A stretch of 64,000 nt of DNA, from positions 310,001 through 374,000 of the forward strand of contig QEVR01000001.1 in NCBI GenBank assembly GCA_003576745.1, in the 5' to 3' direction. Below are positions 16,041 through 24,708 of the stretch, piece after piece. Source of the stretch: Candidatus Uhrbacteria bacterium (lineage in GTDB: Bacteria; Patescibacteriota; Patescibacteriia; 2-12-FULL-60-25). The first letter of the stretch is position 1, and the number at the start of each line of letters is the position of its first letter. The notes under the pieces were generated by a model. The model worked only from the letters and a program-made list of their open reading frames with translations, did no database searches and was not told the origin of the DNA. A program made the translations under genes and the position numbers.

Positions 16041-17927
16041 ATGAAACGACGCAGGGTTGGGCGAAGAAAGCCGTCCCATGTCATCCCGACGCCGAACGGG
16101 AGATGGAACCGTGCGCACTATCAACTGATGGGCCTTTTTGGTGTTGCGGCGTTTGGTCTCCTCGTACTGAACATTGCACTTATCGCAACGGACATCCCTC
16201 CGGCGCAGGCCACTGCCTCCGAAAATGTGGAAGGATGGGCTTGGAGTTCAACAGGAGGCTGGCTTTCCATGAATAATACGAATGCCGGCGCCGGCGGAGG
16301 GAGCTATGGCGTACATATCGATCCCGTCACGAAGATGATGACGGGGTATGCCTGGTCGGATAATCAGGGATGGGTGTGTTTTGGATCCAGCTGCGCAGGA
16401 ACCACGCCTGCCGGCGGCGCATACAGCGCATCTGTTGACGGTTCCAATCGCGTACGTGGCTGGGCGCAGTTTTTGAATCTTGGGTCTCCTGACGGCGCAA
16501 TCTCCCTGAACTGTCTTGATACGGGGGGCGGCGGAAGCTGCGGCACGAGCTCCTACGGACCGACGATCAATTTCGCCTCCAACCCGGCAACCTTCAGCGG
16601 GTTTGCTTGGCACGGCGCCACGGGCTCGGGCATCGGCTGGGGCTGGATCGATTTTTCGTTCGTGACCATGAACAGCCAGTCGGAAGGGACCACCATCCCG
16701 AGCTGCCATGACGGCATCGACAATGACTTGGACGGCGCCATCGACTGCGCGGACAATGCCTGTTATCAGAATGAAGCCCTGTTGTGCCCGGCGTTTGAAA
16801 CCAATTGCGGGCTCATCGGTCATTCGAACTGTTGCAGCGATGGCGATGACGATGATAATGACGGCGCCATCGACTGCGCGGACACAGATTGTTCCAGCCA
16901 GCCCGTGTGCATGCCGGAGAATTGCACGGATGGCATCGATAACAATCTGGACGGCAATATCGACTGCGCGGATCCGCAGTGTACGTTTGCCCCAGCCTGC
17001 ACGCCGGAAATCTGCGACAATTCTTTTGACGATGATGGGGACGGCGCCCTGGATTGTGACGATTCGGATTGTTTTGGCGCGCCGGCCTGCACGCCCGCAT
17101 GGCTGCAGTCACAGTACGGCAATGTGTATTCCCAGCTCGGCGTGGAGGGGAATGCGCCTCCGGCGGGGACATCCTTCGCGACATACTGCATTACATCCGG
17201 CGGCCTCATTCATCCCGACTTTTCCAGCGCAACGCTCTGCAAGGAAGAATCGGTTTCGCAGATCCTCGATTTGCCGACCGGCGGATCCGGGTATGTCTCG
17301 AATCTCGGACGGCTTGATGTGGACGGCATATTGAGCGGGAGATACGGCCCCGTGGTCCTCATCGCCAATGACTCGGGGATTACGAATCCCATGAACGGAC
17401 GCATTTATCTATATGACGGGGATACGCAGGGCTGTTCCGCGCCGTTCCAGCTCGGAGCGAAGATTTTTCAGAATGCGAGCGGTCCGAATGCGCGGGGGAA
17501 TGGCCTCTTAGTGGTCAAAGGGTGTAATCTGCAGATTACCGGGGACTTGTCGTATCAGCCCACCGGCGTTTCGCAATATCTTCGCAACCTCGCATCCTTC
17601 GGCATGCTGGTGCTTGCCAAGTATTCGGGCGGGAGCCCGGTTTCGGGAACCGGCGAGGTGCTTATTTCGCCCGGCGTCGGACAGGTAGTGGGGACGATCT
17701 ATGCCGAGCGTTCCATCCGCACGGGCAGCACCGGCAGTCCGGCGACGGATATCCAGCTCAAGGTATATGGCGCTCTCGTGAGTCGGGAAATCCGTCTTGA
17801 GCGGCAGTACAGCGATCCAACACAGGCCGCGGAGGATGTTATTTTCGACGGCCGCGCGGTGGTGAATCCTCCGCCGGGATTTCAGGATATCAGCAAATCC
17901 CTGCCGTCATTATCCGATACCTTTTAG
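16041..17927 (+). CDS. Large secreted protein with Cys/Asp calcium-type repeats
   Basis: A 628-residue protein at the head of the type IV pilus cluster, 3 bases before pilM. A basic start precedes a hydrophobic segment (about residues 30-50) ending PPAQATA, which could be a signal peptide or a membrane anchor. Next come aromatic repeats (GWAWSSTGGW, GYAWSDNQGW, GWAQF; about 60-140). Residues 221-352 hold four units of the type C-DGxDNDxDGxIDCxD-x-C, resembling thrombospondin type 3 and other EF-loop-like calcium-binding repeats with paired cysteines. The C-terminal third is Gly-rich and beta-like. Context suggests a pilus-associated adhesin or tip protein, stabilised by calcium and disulfides; this is inference. 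The start is fixed by the promoter. Confidence 0.85.
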   Translation: MKRRRVGRRKPSHVIPTPNGRWNRAHYQLMGLFGVAAFGLLVLNIALIATDIPPAQATASENVEGWAWSSTGGWLSMNNTNAGAGGGSYGVHIDPVTKMMTGYAWSDNQGWVCFGSSCAGTTPAGGAYSASVDGSNRVRGWAQFLNLGSPDGAISLNCLDTGGGGSCGTSSYGPTINFASNPATFSGFAWHGATGSGIGWGWIDFSFVTMNSQSEGTTIPSCHDGIDNDLDGAIDCADNACYQNEALLCPAFETNCGLIGHSNCCSDGDDDDNDGAIDCADTDCSSQPVCMPENCTDGIDNNLDGNIDCADPQCTFAPACTPEICDNSFDDDGDGALDCDDSDCFGAPACTPAWLQSQYGNVYSQLGVEGNAPPAGTSFATYCITSGGLIHPDFSSATLCKEESVSQILDLPTGGSGYVSNLGRLDVDGILSGRYGPVVLIANDSGITNPMNGRIYLYDGDTQGCSAPFQLGAKIFQNASGPNARGNGLLVVKGCNLQITGDLSYQPTGVSQYLRNLASFGMLVLAKYSGGSPVSGTGEVLISPGVGQVVGTIYAERSIRTGSTGSPATDIQLKVYGALVSREIRLERQYSDPTQAAEDVIFDGRAVVNPPPGFQDISKSLPSLSDTF

Positions 17928-17930
17928 TAT

Positions 17931-19013
17931 ATGGGACTCTTCTCATCAAAAAAATCGCAACAAAGCTACCTTGGCCTGGATTTGGGTATGAGCGGCATCA
18001 AGCTCGTGGAATTATTGAATGAAAAAGGCCGGGCTCGTCTTGTGACATACGCGTATGCGGATTATCCGGACATGAAGACGGAAATGAATTATACGGAGAA
18101 ACGCCAGGAAACCGGCGAACTTATTAAGCGCATGGTCGCGCAGGCGAAAACCACCACGAAGCGCGTGATCGCGGCACTGCCTATTTCATCGGTTTTTTCG
18201 TCCATCATCAGCGTACCGGCCGAGAACGACAAGGAATTGAAAGACGCCGTGGAATGGCAGGCGAAAAAGCTTATTCCCATGCCTCTCGAAGAAATTTCCC
18301 TCGATTCAAAAACGCTCGACTCGGAAAGCGAGCCGGGAGAAAAGGGAAAAAAGGAAAAAGTCACGCGCGTGCTTCTTACCGGCGCGCCGAAAGGCCTCGT
18401 GAAGCGCTATGTGGAAATTCTGACGACAGCGGGACTTGAACCGCTCGCGCTCGAAACCGAAGCCTTTGCCCAAATCCGTTCGCTGGTGGGACGCGATCGT
18501 TCCACGGTCATGGTTATCGATATCGGCGCATTCCGGACGAATTTGACCGTGGTTGAGCGGGGGATTCCCTTTTTGAGCAGGAGCATTGCCACGGGCGGGA
18601 GCGCCATTACCACGACCATTTCGAAGACAATCGGCATTCCGTTCGAACAGGCGGAGACCATGAAACGAGATATCAAGGCCATGCAGGCATTTGCGCCGAC
18701 AGGTGACCTCTCGCCCATTCTCGAGACATTGCTCAAACCCGTCATAGACGAGATTAAATACTCCTTCAATCTTTATCAGGGACAACGTGGAAATGGCGGG
18801 GCTCCCAAACGCATCGATAAAATCATCGTCACGGGCGGTACATCGTTATTGCCGAGGCTTCCGGAATTCCTGACCGACCTCATGAATGTTAATGCATATC
18901 GCGGCGATCCATGGGCGCGCGTTGTGTATCCGGAAGATTTGCGTCCCGTCCTGGATGAAATCGGTTCGCGCATGGCTGTTGCCGTGGGATGCGCCATGAG
19001 GGACATCGAATAG
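17931..19013 (+). CDS. pilM: Type IV pilus assembly protein PilM
   Basis: A 360-residue actin-fold protein that sits on the inner face of the membrane and connects PilN to the assembly ATPase. The N-terminal YLGLDLGMSGIKLVEL (phosphate 1), MVIDIGAFRTNLTVV (phosphate 2) and VTGGTSLLPRLPEF (adenosine motif) define the FtsA/PilM fold. Length fits PilM (about 350). It starts the contiguous pilM-N-O-unknown-B-receiver run. No membrane helix. Confidence 0.94.
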   Translation: MGLFSSKKSQQSYLGLDLGMSGIKLVELLNEKGRARLVTYAYADYPDMKTEMNYTEKRQETGELIKRMVAQAKTTTKRVIAALPISSVFSSIISVPAENDKELKDAVEWQAKKLIPMPLEEISLDSKTLDSESEPGEKGKKEKVTRVLLTGAPKGLVKRYVEILTTAGLEPLALETEAFAQIRSLVGRDRSTVMVIDIGAFRTNLTVVERGIPFLSRSIATGGSAITTTISKTIGIPFEQAETMKRDIKAMQAFAPTGDLSPILETLLKPVIDEIKYSFNLYQGQRGNGGAPKRIDKIIVTGGTSLLPRLPEFLTDLMNVNAYRGDPWARVVYPEDLRPVLDEIGSRMAVAVGCAMRDIE

Positions 19014-19074
19014 GGCGTCGTGCGCCGTTCATCGTACGCATTTCTGCGCGCGATGCCCAGCGCACGGCGACCCT

Positions 19075-20157
19075 ATGACGGATATCTCTCTCCTGCCCGA
19101 GAACATGCGCGGCAGGGAACAGGAAGAGCGAGCGTCGAGGCCGAAACCGGAAGAAACGGTTTCGGAAGGATTAAAAATGCATGTTCCGTCGGAAGAACCC
19201 GCCGAGGACATCGAAATTATCGAAGTCGACGAAAGCGAATTGGCATCCGTGCTGGCGGATGAACCATTCATGACGCGTCTTACATACCAGATCTCGCTCG
19301 GCATCGATAAGGTGAAAGAGACGCTGTTCGCAAAAAAAGCGGCTGCACCGCCTCCAAAACTTCCCCCGCAATTTTTTACGCCGCCGAAGGCAGGCCTGGT
19401 CACCAAACCGGGCGCGCCTAAAGAAGCCGCCGGAGCGCCGGCAAAACCGTCGCGACCGGGCGTGCGCATTACACCGTCGGCAACGGCGCCAAAGCGCGTT
19501 CGTGTTATCCGTCGCGTACGGAAGCCTGTGCGCGTGAGCCTCATCTCCGCCAGGGAATTGGCCGTACTTACGGTAAACATCCCCAAGCGGAAGTGGACGC
19601 TTCTGGTGGTCGGCGTCATGTTCGCGGCAATTCTGGGCGGCGGATTTTTCTTTCTCCGGGACCGCGTGCGCGTTTCCGAATCTCGGCTCGCAGAGATCCG
19701 GAAGGATATCGATCAGACCCGCGCCGCGAGCAGGGAGAAGCTTGCCATATGGAGCCAGTACGAGGATTTGCAGCAGAGGCTTACCATGCTCGGCGACGTA
19801 CTGAATAATCACATCGTCATCAGCCGTGTATTCGATTTTCTCGAAATGAGAACATTGCCCGACGTTTCCTATCGGTCGGCGACCTTTTCGCAGGACGGAA
19901 GGCTTATCTTGGACGTCATCGCAGGCAGTTACGATGCCGCCGCGCGACAGCTGGTGGCATTTGAAAGCAGTCAGATGGTGCAGAGCGTTGACGCAACGCA
20001 GTTCACCGCGCAGGAAAGCGGTGAGGATGGTTCCATGCAGGTGACATTCCAGTTGCTCGTGGGTTTGAACCCCGCCGGATTGAGAGGCCCGCTTCTGGCG
20101 CGGGATCGTGATCGCTCTATGACTCTCACGACTTCAGGCATTACTACCGCTCCCTAG
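19075..20157 (+). CDS. pilN: PilN-like type IV pilus assembly protein
   Basis: A 360-residue bitopic protein. The start MTDISLLPENMR is the conserved PilN N-terminal motif that binds PilM. An unusually long linker follows (about residues 13-175), first acidic and then rich in Pro, Ala and Lys. The membrane segment is WTLLVVGVMFAAILGGGFFF (about 180-200), then a coiled coil and a beta-alpha domain typical of PilN. Ordinary PilN is about 180-200 residues, so the spacer is an insertion. It lies between pilM and a pilO-like gene. Confidence 0.85.
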   Translation: MTDISLLPENMRGREQEERASRPKPEETVSEGLKMHVPSEEPAEDIEIIEVDESELASVLADEPFMTRLTYQISLGIDKVKETLFAKKAAAPPPKLPPQFFTPPKAGLVTKPGAPKEAAGAPAKPSRPGVRITPSATAPKRVRVIRRVRKPVRVSLISARELAVLTVNIPKRKWTLLVVGVMFAAILGGGFFFLRDRVRVSESRLAEIRKDIDQTRAASREKLAIWSQYEDLQQRLTMLGDVLNNHIVISRVFDFLEMRTLPDVSYRSATFSQDGRLILDVIAGSYDAAARQLVAFESSQMVQSVDATQFTAQESGEDGSMQVTFQLLVGLNPAGLRGPLLARDRDRSMTLTTSGITTAP

Positions 20158-20169
20158 TGAACGCGCGCT

Positions 20170-20928
20170 ATGCCCGACTTTTTGCACGAGGATCAAAACG
20201 CCATTGTCCCGCCCTCACCCGCGGGTGCTTCGGGCAAACGCGGCCGCCGTCGTTTCGAGGGCGCATCGCCGCAAGCGGAAGCGAAAAACGAACAGGAACC
20301 GGAAGACAAGAAAGAGCCGTCGGTATTGTTCACGCAATACTACGGTTCCGTATTTCTGCTCGTCACTGCGGCATTTCTGGGGAGCGGGTATCTTCTTCTC
20401 TATCCGCTTGTCCGTTCATTTAAAATGCTGGATCGCGATATCCGCAATCAGAACGAGGTGCTTCAGGACGAGCGGGCGTATTTGAACAGTCTGGACCAAT
20501 CCATTGCGGCCGCGCAAGCGATTCCCGAGGAGACTATTGATCGCGTGAATGAGGCGTTGCCGCGAACCATCGGCATCCCGAAACTGCTTCAAAATATGTC
20601 CCTTATCGCGGATGAAAACGGCGTAAAGCTGAACAGCGTCCAGTTCAACGCCGTTCCGCCGGAGGAGGCGGCTTCCCAGCGTGGACGCACCATACGCATG
20701 AGGCCTCTTGATTTGAACATTACGCTGTTTTCGCCCGGCTACCGGCAGACGCGCGCATTTCTGGAGGACCTGGAAACCAATCTTCGCGTTATGGACGTAA
20801 AGAATATTGCAGTGAACGCGAATGAACAGACGGGCGAATTGTCCTACGCGATTCTGCTCACGGCGTATTCCATTGAGCCGGCGCCGACCTCTGCTCCGAC
20901 TACGGCCGCCGCCTCCGCAGCACCCTAA
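20170..20928 (+). CDS. pilO: PilO-like type IV pilus assembly protein
   Basis: A 252-residue bitopic protein. A polar, charged N-terminus (about 50 residues) leads to the membrane helix YGSVFLLVTAAFLGSGYLLLYP, then a coiled coil (KMLDRDIRNQNEVLQDERAY) and a small ferredoxin-like domain, with an Ala/Pro/Thr tail. This is the standard PilO layout, and position after pilN supports it. PilO pairs with PilN through the coiled coil. Sequence similarity in PilO is low, so naming rests on layout and synteny. Confidence 0.8.
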   Translation: MPDFLHEDQNAIVPPSPAGASGKRGRRRFEGASPQAEAKNEQEPEDKKEPSVLFTQYYGSVFLLVTAAFLGSGYLLLYPLVRSFKMLDRDIRNQNEVLQDERAYLNSLDQSIAAAQAIPEETIDRVNEALPRTIGIPKLLQNMSLIADENGVKLNSVQFNAVPPEEAASQRGRTIRMRPLDLNITLFSPGYRQTRAFLEDLETNLRVMDVKNIAVNANEQTGELSYAILLTAYSIEPAPTSAPTTAAASAAP

Positions 20929-20930
20929 GC

Positions 20931-22265
20931 ATGGACACGAAACGATCCCTCCTTCTGTATCGCATATCGCTTGTCGTCTCGGCGCTGATCTTTTTAGGCG
21001 TTCTTTTTTGGGTCGCCATGCGATTTTTTGAGCCGGCGCCGTTCGCGGAGCCGCCGTTGCAGAAATCAAGAATCGTTTTTAACCCGAAATTCGATATCCG
21101 TTCCCACGTGTTATTCCAAGGGTTGCGCGCCTTTGTCACCGGGAGCGTGGAGCCAGGCATTCTCGGGCGGCCTGTGCCTTTTGCCGGACCGCAGGAGGCG
21201 CTACAGCTCGAATCCGGCCAAACCTCTCGGCTTGCGATTGCGGAAGAGATCCCGCTTTTCGGCGGGAGAGCCATAGACATCACGCCCGCCTCCGACGGCG
21301 CCATGCTTGCTTTGCTCGCGGGCAGGGCCGGAGAAGGGGAGACGCTGTATGAAATCCGTTCCTATGCGGCAAACGGTTCGGTTCGGACCATTTCCTCGTG
21401 GATGGCGAGCGCCGTGGCTGATTTGGAACCCGTTCGATTCGCGCAGGACAGTAGCGGCCTCATTTGGCTTGGTAGCGGCGCGGGGCGTATTGGGACGCTC
21501 ACGGACGGGTCGCCGCCTCTTTGGAAACCGGAAACGGATATCCGGCTATTTTCCGGCGTTCGACAAATGGTCTTCGATGACGCCATGCGCCTGTGGGTTA
21601 CGGACGGATTTCATGTGTCAGTCGGCATGGGTGAGGGGTTGACGCCGCTTGATATTTACGGCCGCATGACGGATGCGGACCGCATAATCCTCGGCAATCA
21701 GCTTACGCAAATACCGGAAGCCGTACGTCCGCTTCCCATGGAAGGTCCGGACGGGCTCCTTAAGGCTTCGCTGGTTCCGGAACGCCTGTTTGCGAGAGCG
21801 GACGGCGGCATGAGCCTGAATACCGGCTATGCGATCCTGCAATTTTCTTCTGCGCTCGAAAAGCCGCCCCAACTCATCAACACGCTCGCCACGAGCAGTC
21901 TCCCTATCGCGGCAGCGCCGAATGGCGATGTGTGGGCGGAACGGTATACGGACGGGGGCATCCTCCGCATATGGGCCACGGGTACGCGCTCGTATGCGGG
22001 CGCGCCCATTCCGCGCCAGGCTGTTTCTCATCCGGAGCTCTTCGCTTCCGATCGAAATGCGCTCTTTGCCCTGGATTATTCGCCGACATCTACCGTGTTA
22101 TGGTCCACGAAGGGATCGGAATGGCAGGCGCAGGTCGTTGCCGCTTCCGGTACCATTCCGGCAGATACGCCGGTAAAGGTGAGTATCGACGGAGGAGGCA
22201 ATATGTGGGCGATATTCGTTCAAGGAGGTCTGCTCCGGATACAGAAAGGCGCTGAATCGCCCTAA
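20931..22265 (+). CDS. Uncharacterised membrane-anchored protein in PilP position
   Basis: A 444-residue protein 2 bases after the PilO-like gene. One N-terminal membrane anchor (ISLVVSALIFLGVLFWVAM) is followed by an exported region of repeated beta segments of about 45 residues: SSGLIWLGSGAGRIGTL, AMRLWVTDGFHVSV, NGDVWAERYTDGGILRIW, GGNMWAIFVQGGLLRIQ. The WxxxxGxL pattern resembles propeller blades of the two-component-regulator type. It does not look like PilP. It is translated with the pilus genes and may be an extracytoplasmic accessory of the PilN-PilO complex; this is inferred from position. Confidence in the gene is high, in its role low. Confidence 0.75.
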   Translation: MDTKRSLLLYRISLVVSALIFLGVLFWVAMRFFEPAPFAEPPLQKSRIVFNPKFDIRSHVLFQGLRAFVTGSVEPGILGRPVPFAGPQEALQLESGQTSRLAIAEEIPLFGGRAIDITPASDGAMLALLAGRAGEGETLYEIRSYAANGSVRTISSWMASAVADLEPVRFAQDSSGLIWLGSGAGRIGTLTDGSPPLWKPETDIRLFSGVRQMVFDDAMRLWVTDGFHVSVGMGEGLTPLDIYGRMTDADRIILGNQLTQIPEAVRPLPMEGPDGLLKASLVPERLFARADGGMSLNTGYAILQFSSALEKPPQLINTLATSSLPIAAAPNGDVWAERYTDGGILRIWATGTRSYAGAPIPRQAVSHPELFASDRNALFALDYSPTSTVLWSTKGSEWQAQVVAASGTIPADTPVKVSIDGGGNMWAIFVQGGLLRIQKGAESP

Positions 22266-22271
22266 TACGGT

Positions 22272-24056
22272 ATGGACGAACAGATTCTTCAGTTGCTCAT
22301 ACAGCAGGGATCGCTTGCCGAAAAAGACGCGGCGGCCGTGCGGGATTTGATGGCCCGCGGGAAATCGCTCGAACAAGCGGCGGTCGGGGGTCGGTATGTC
22401 GACGAAAAAGTTTTCACGAGAGCCCGCGCGGATGCATCGGGTTTGCCGTTTGTAGACCTCGAGAGCTGGGAAATGCCCGAAGGCACCATGGAGCTCCTTC
22501 CGGAGGAGGTCGTGAAAACCTATCACGCCCTTCCGCTCGGCATGGATGGAGATACATTCGTGTATGCCCTGCTCGATTCGCGCGATATACGGGCGGAAGA
22601 AGCCATCGATTTTTATGCGGCGGGAAAGGGGTGGAAACTTCGACAGGTGCTTGTGCCGCCGTCTCAACTGAAAAAGTTTCTCAATATCGGAAGCGGCATC
22701 GGGACGGAAATACAAACCACGCTCGCCGAAGTGAGCGCCGAACGAAAACGGGAACGCGAGGCGGCGGAGGAAGAAGTCGAGAACCTGCAGGAGCTCATTA
22801 AGGGCGCGCCGGTTGCGCGCATTGTGCAATCCATCATGAGGAATGCCGTGGAAGAGCGCGGATCAGACATTCATATCGAACCCGTGGGGGATCACAGTCG
22901 CGTCCGGTATCGTATCGATGGCGTGCTTCGGAATGTCTTGGAGCTCCCTATTAACGTTCATCCGGCCCTGGTGGCGCGCATCAAAGTTTTGGCCAATCTC
23001 AAACTCGACGAAACGCGTGTGCCGCAGGACGGCCGTATCCGTCAGACGTATGGTGATAAAAAAATTGACTTCCGTATTTCGGTTCTCCCCGTGGTGGACA
23101 ATGAAAAAGTCGTCATGCGTATTCTCGATACGTCCAAGGGGGCGCCGACGTTGGAACAGCTTGGGTATCGAACGGAATTTATTCAGGTGATTAAGGAGGA
23201 AATCAAAAGATCCCACGGCCTGTTTCTCGTTACCGGTCCCACCGGTTCGGGAAAATCCACAACCCTTCAATCTTGCCTGTCGCTGTTGAACGATGAGGGC
23301 GTGAATATTTCCACGCTGGAAGATCCGGTCGAATACTATATTCCCGGCGTCAATCAATCGCAGGTGCGGCCCGAAATCGGATATACCTTCGCCACGGGCC
23401 TCCGATCTCTGCTCCGCCAGGATCCCAATGTCATCATGGTGGGCGAAATCCGCGACCGAGAAACCGCGGAGCTGGCCATCCATGCCGCGCTTACCGGACA
23501 CCTCATTTTTTCCACCCTGCACACGAATAATGCATTCGGTCTTGTGCCGCGACTTACGGATCAGGGCGTGCAGCCGTTTCTTTTGGCCGCCACCATGAAT
23601 ATCGGCATTGCCCAGCGGCTGGCCAGGCGCATTTGCGAGGCCTGCAAAGACGTGCAGGAACTCGATGCGGTGACGATGGAGCATCTCAAACGCGAGCTTT
23701 CCGCTATCCCCAAAAAGTACTTCCACCAAGGCATGGACCCCTCGAATCCGGTTTTTTACCACAGCAAAGGCTGTCCGAAATGCAAAGGAACGGGATATTC
23801 CGGCCGCGTTGCCGTCGCAGAAATCTTTTTATTCACCGAACGCGCGCGGCGGCTGGTGGAAAAAGGATTTCCTATTGAACAGGCGAAAGAGGAGGCAAAA
23901 AAACAGGATATGATCAGCGTCCGTCAGGACACCCTCTTAAAGGCCCTTGAAGGTATGACGACGATCGAGGAAGTGTACCGCTTGTCCCAGGAAACCTCGG
24001 AAGAGGAAGAAAGCGAAGGAGGGAACGCCGCGAGCGCCGTAACATCTCCCGCATAA
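22272..24056 (+). CDS. pilB: Type IV pilus assembly ATPase PilB (GspE family)
   Basis: A 594-residue hexameric motor that powers pilus extension. Residues 1-150 form the N1-type domain; the RecA-like core has Walker A GPTGSGKSTTL (near residue 321), the Asp box, Walker B in IMVGEIRDRETAE and the His box HAALTGHLIFSTLHTNNA. The zinc motif with CEAC and later CPKCKGTGYSGR is present, as in PilB/GspE. Length is typical. Acidic Glu/Ser tail. Six bases after the propeller-like gene. PilT, the retraction motor, is not in the window. Confidence 0.97.
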   Translation: MDEQILQLLIQQGSLAEKDAAAVRDLMARGKSLEQAAVGGRYVDEKVFTRARADASGLPFVDLESWEMPEGTMELLPEEVVKTYHALPLGMDGDTFVYALLDSRDIRAEEAIDFYAAGKGWKLRQVLVPPSQLKKFLNIGSGIGTEIQTTLAEVSAERKREREAAEEEVENLQELIKGAPVARIVQSIMRNAVEERGSDIHIEPVGDHSRVRYRIDGVLRNVLELPINVHPALVARIKVLANLKLDETRVPQDGRIRQTYGDKKIDFRISVLPVVDNEKVVMRILDTSKGAPTLEQLGYRTEFIQVIKEEIKRSHGLFLVTGPTGSGKSTTLQSCLSLLNDEGVNISTLEDPVEYYIPGVNQSQVRPEIGYTFATGLRSLLRQDPNVIMVGEIRDRETAELAIHAALTGHLIFSTLHTNNAFGLVPRLTDQGVQPFLLAATMNIGIAQRLARRICEACKDVQELDAVTMEHLKRELSAIPKKYFHQGMDPSNPVFYHSKGCPKCKGTGYSGRVAVAEIFLFTERARRLVEKGFPIEQAKEEAKKQDMISVRQDTLLKALEGMTTIEEVYRLSQETSEEEESEGGNAASAVTSPA

Positions 24057-24057
24057 T

Positions 24058-24426
24058 ATGGCGACAATTTTGATCGTCGATGATGACAACTTTCTGCAGG
24101 CAATTTATCAAAAACGTTTTGAAGACGGGGGGTTTGACGTCATCACGGCGAGTAATGGCGAAGACGCTCTGCGCCTTGCGCGAAATCGGCGGCCTGACCT
24201 TATCGTGTCCGATATCGTTATGCCGCGCATGGATGGTTTTGCTTTGCTCGGCGCGATTTCGGAGGATCCCGAACTCTCCCGAATTCCGGTAATGATGCTT
24301 ACGGAACTTGCGCATCAAAAGGATATAGATCTGTGCCGTTCTCTTGGATGCGCGGAATATCTCATCAAGTCGCATGTGAAGCCGGAAGAAGTTGTTCTAC
24401 GGGCGCGGAGAATTTTGCGGATGTAA
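24058..24426 (+). CDS. Response-regulator receiver protein (CheY-like)
   Basis: A 122-residue receiver domain and nothing else. The acidic pocket is ILIVDDDNF, the phospho-acceptor Asp lies in VSDIVMPRMDG, the switch Thr in MMLTEL and the conserved Lys in YLIKSHV. It starts one base after the pilB stop, so it is part of the pilus operon. As a stand-alone receiver with no output domain it may bind and control the PilB motor or another partner. No histidine kinase is nearby. Confidence 0.93.
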   Translation: MATILIVDDDNFLQAIYQKRFEDGGFDVITASNGEDALRLARNRRPDLIVSDIVMPRMDGFALLGAISEDPELSRIPVMMLTELAHQKDIDLCRSLGCAEYLIKSHVKPEEVVLRARRILRM

Positions 24427-24429
24427 GCC

Positions 24430-24705
24430 GTATGGCATGCGGACGGGGAGGAGGGTTGCGGAGGACGTAGTTGCGTAAGGGGAGCATAATTCTCCCCGAA
24501 CCCTTTGCCCTTGTGTCTGTAAGTCCGTAGGTTCGTAAGATCGCAGGTTCGAAGGGAATGCGCTGTTTATCAAAGATCTGAGACTCTTGACCCTAACCCC
24601 AGAACCCTAAAACTCTGGAACCTTGAACGGCTCCATTGCCAATTCTCCATTATCAAAAGCTCCCAGCGACAATCTCCCCCGTAATCCGATTCCCGAGATC
24701 CAAGC
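24430..24705. repeat. Intergenic mosaic repeat inside the pilus locus
   Basis: Contains GACGTAGTTGCGTAAGG, the hairpin core at 24479-24497, GTCTGTAAGTCCGTAGG, AGATCGCAGG, CCCTAAAACTCTGG, GGCTCCATTGCC and CAATCTCCCCCGTAATCC. It separates the receiver gene from pilC. Confidence 0.88.
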
Positions 24706-24708
24706 TCT

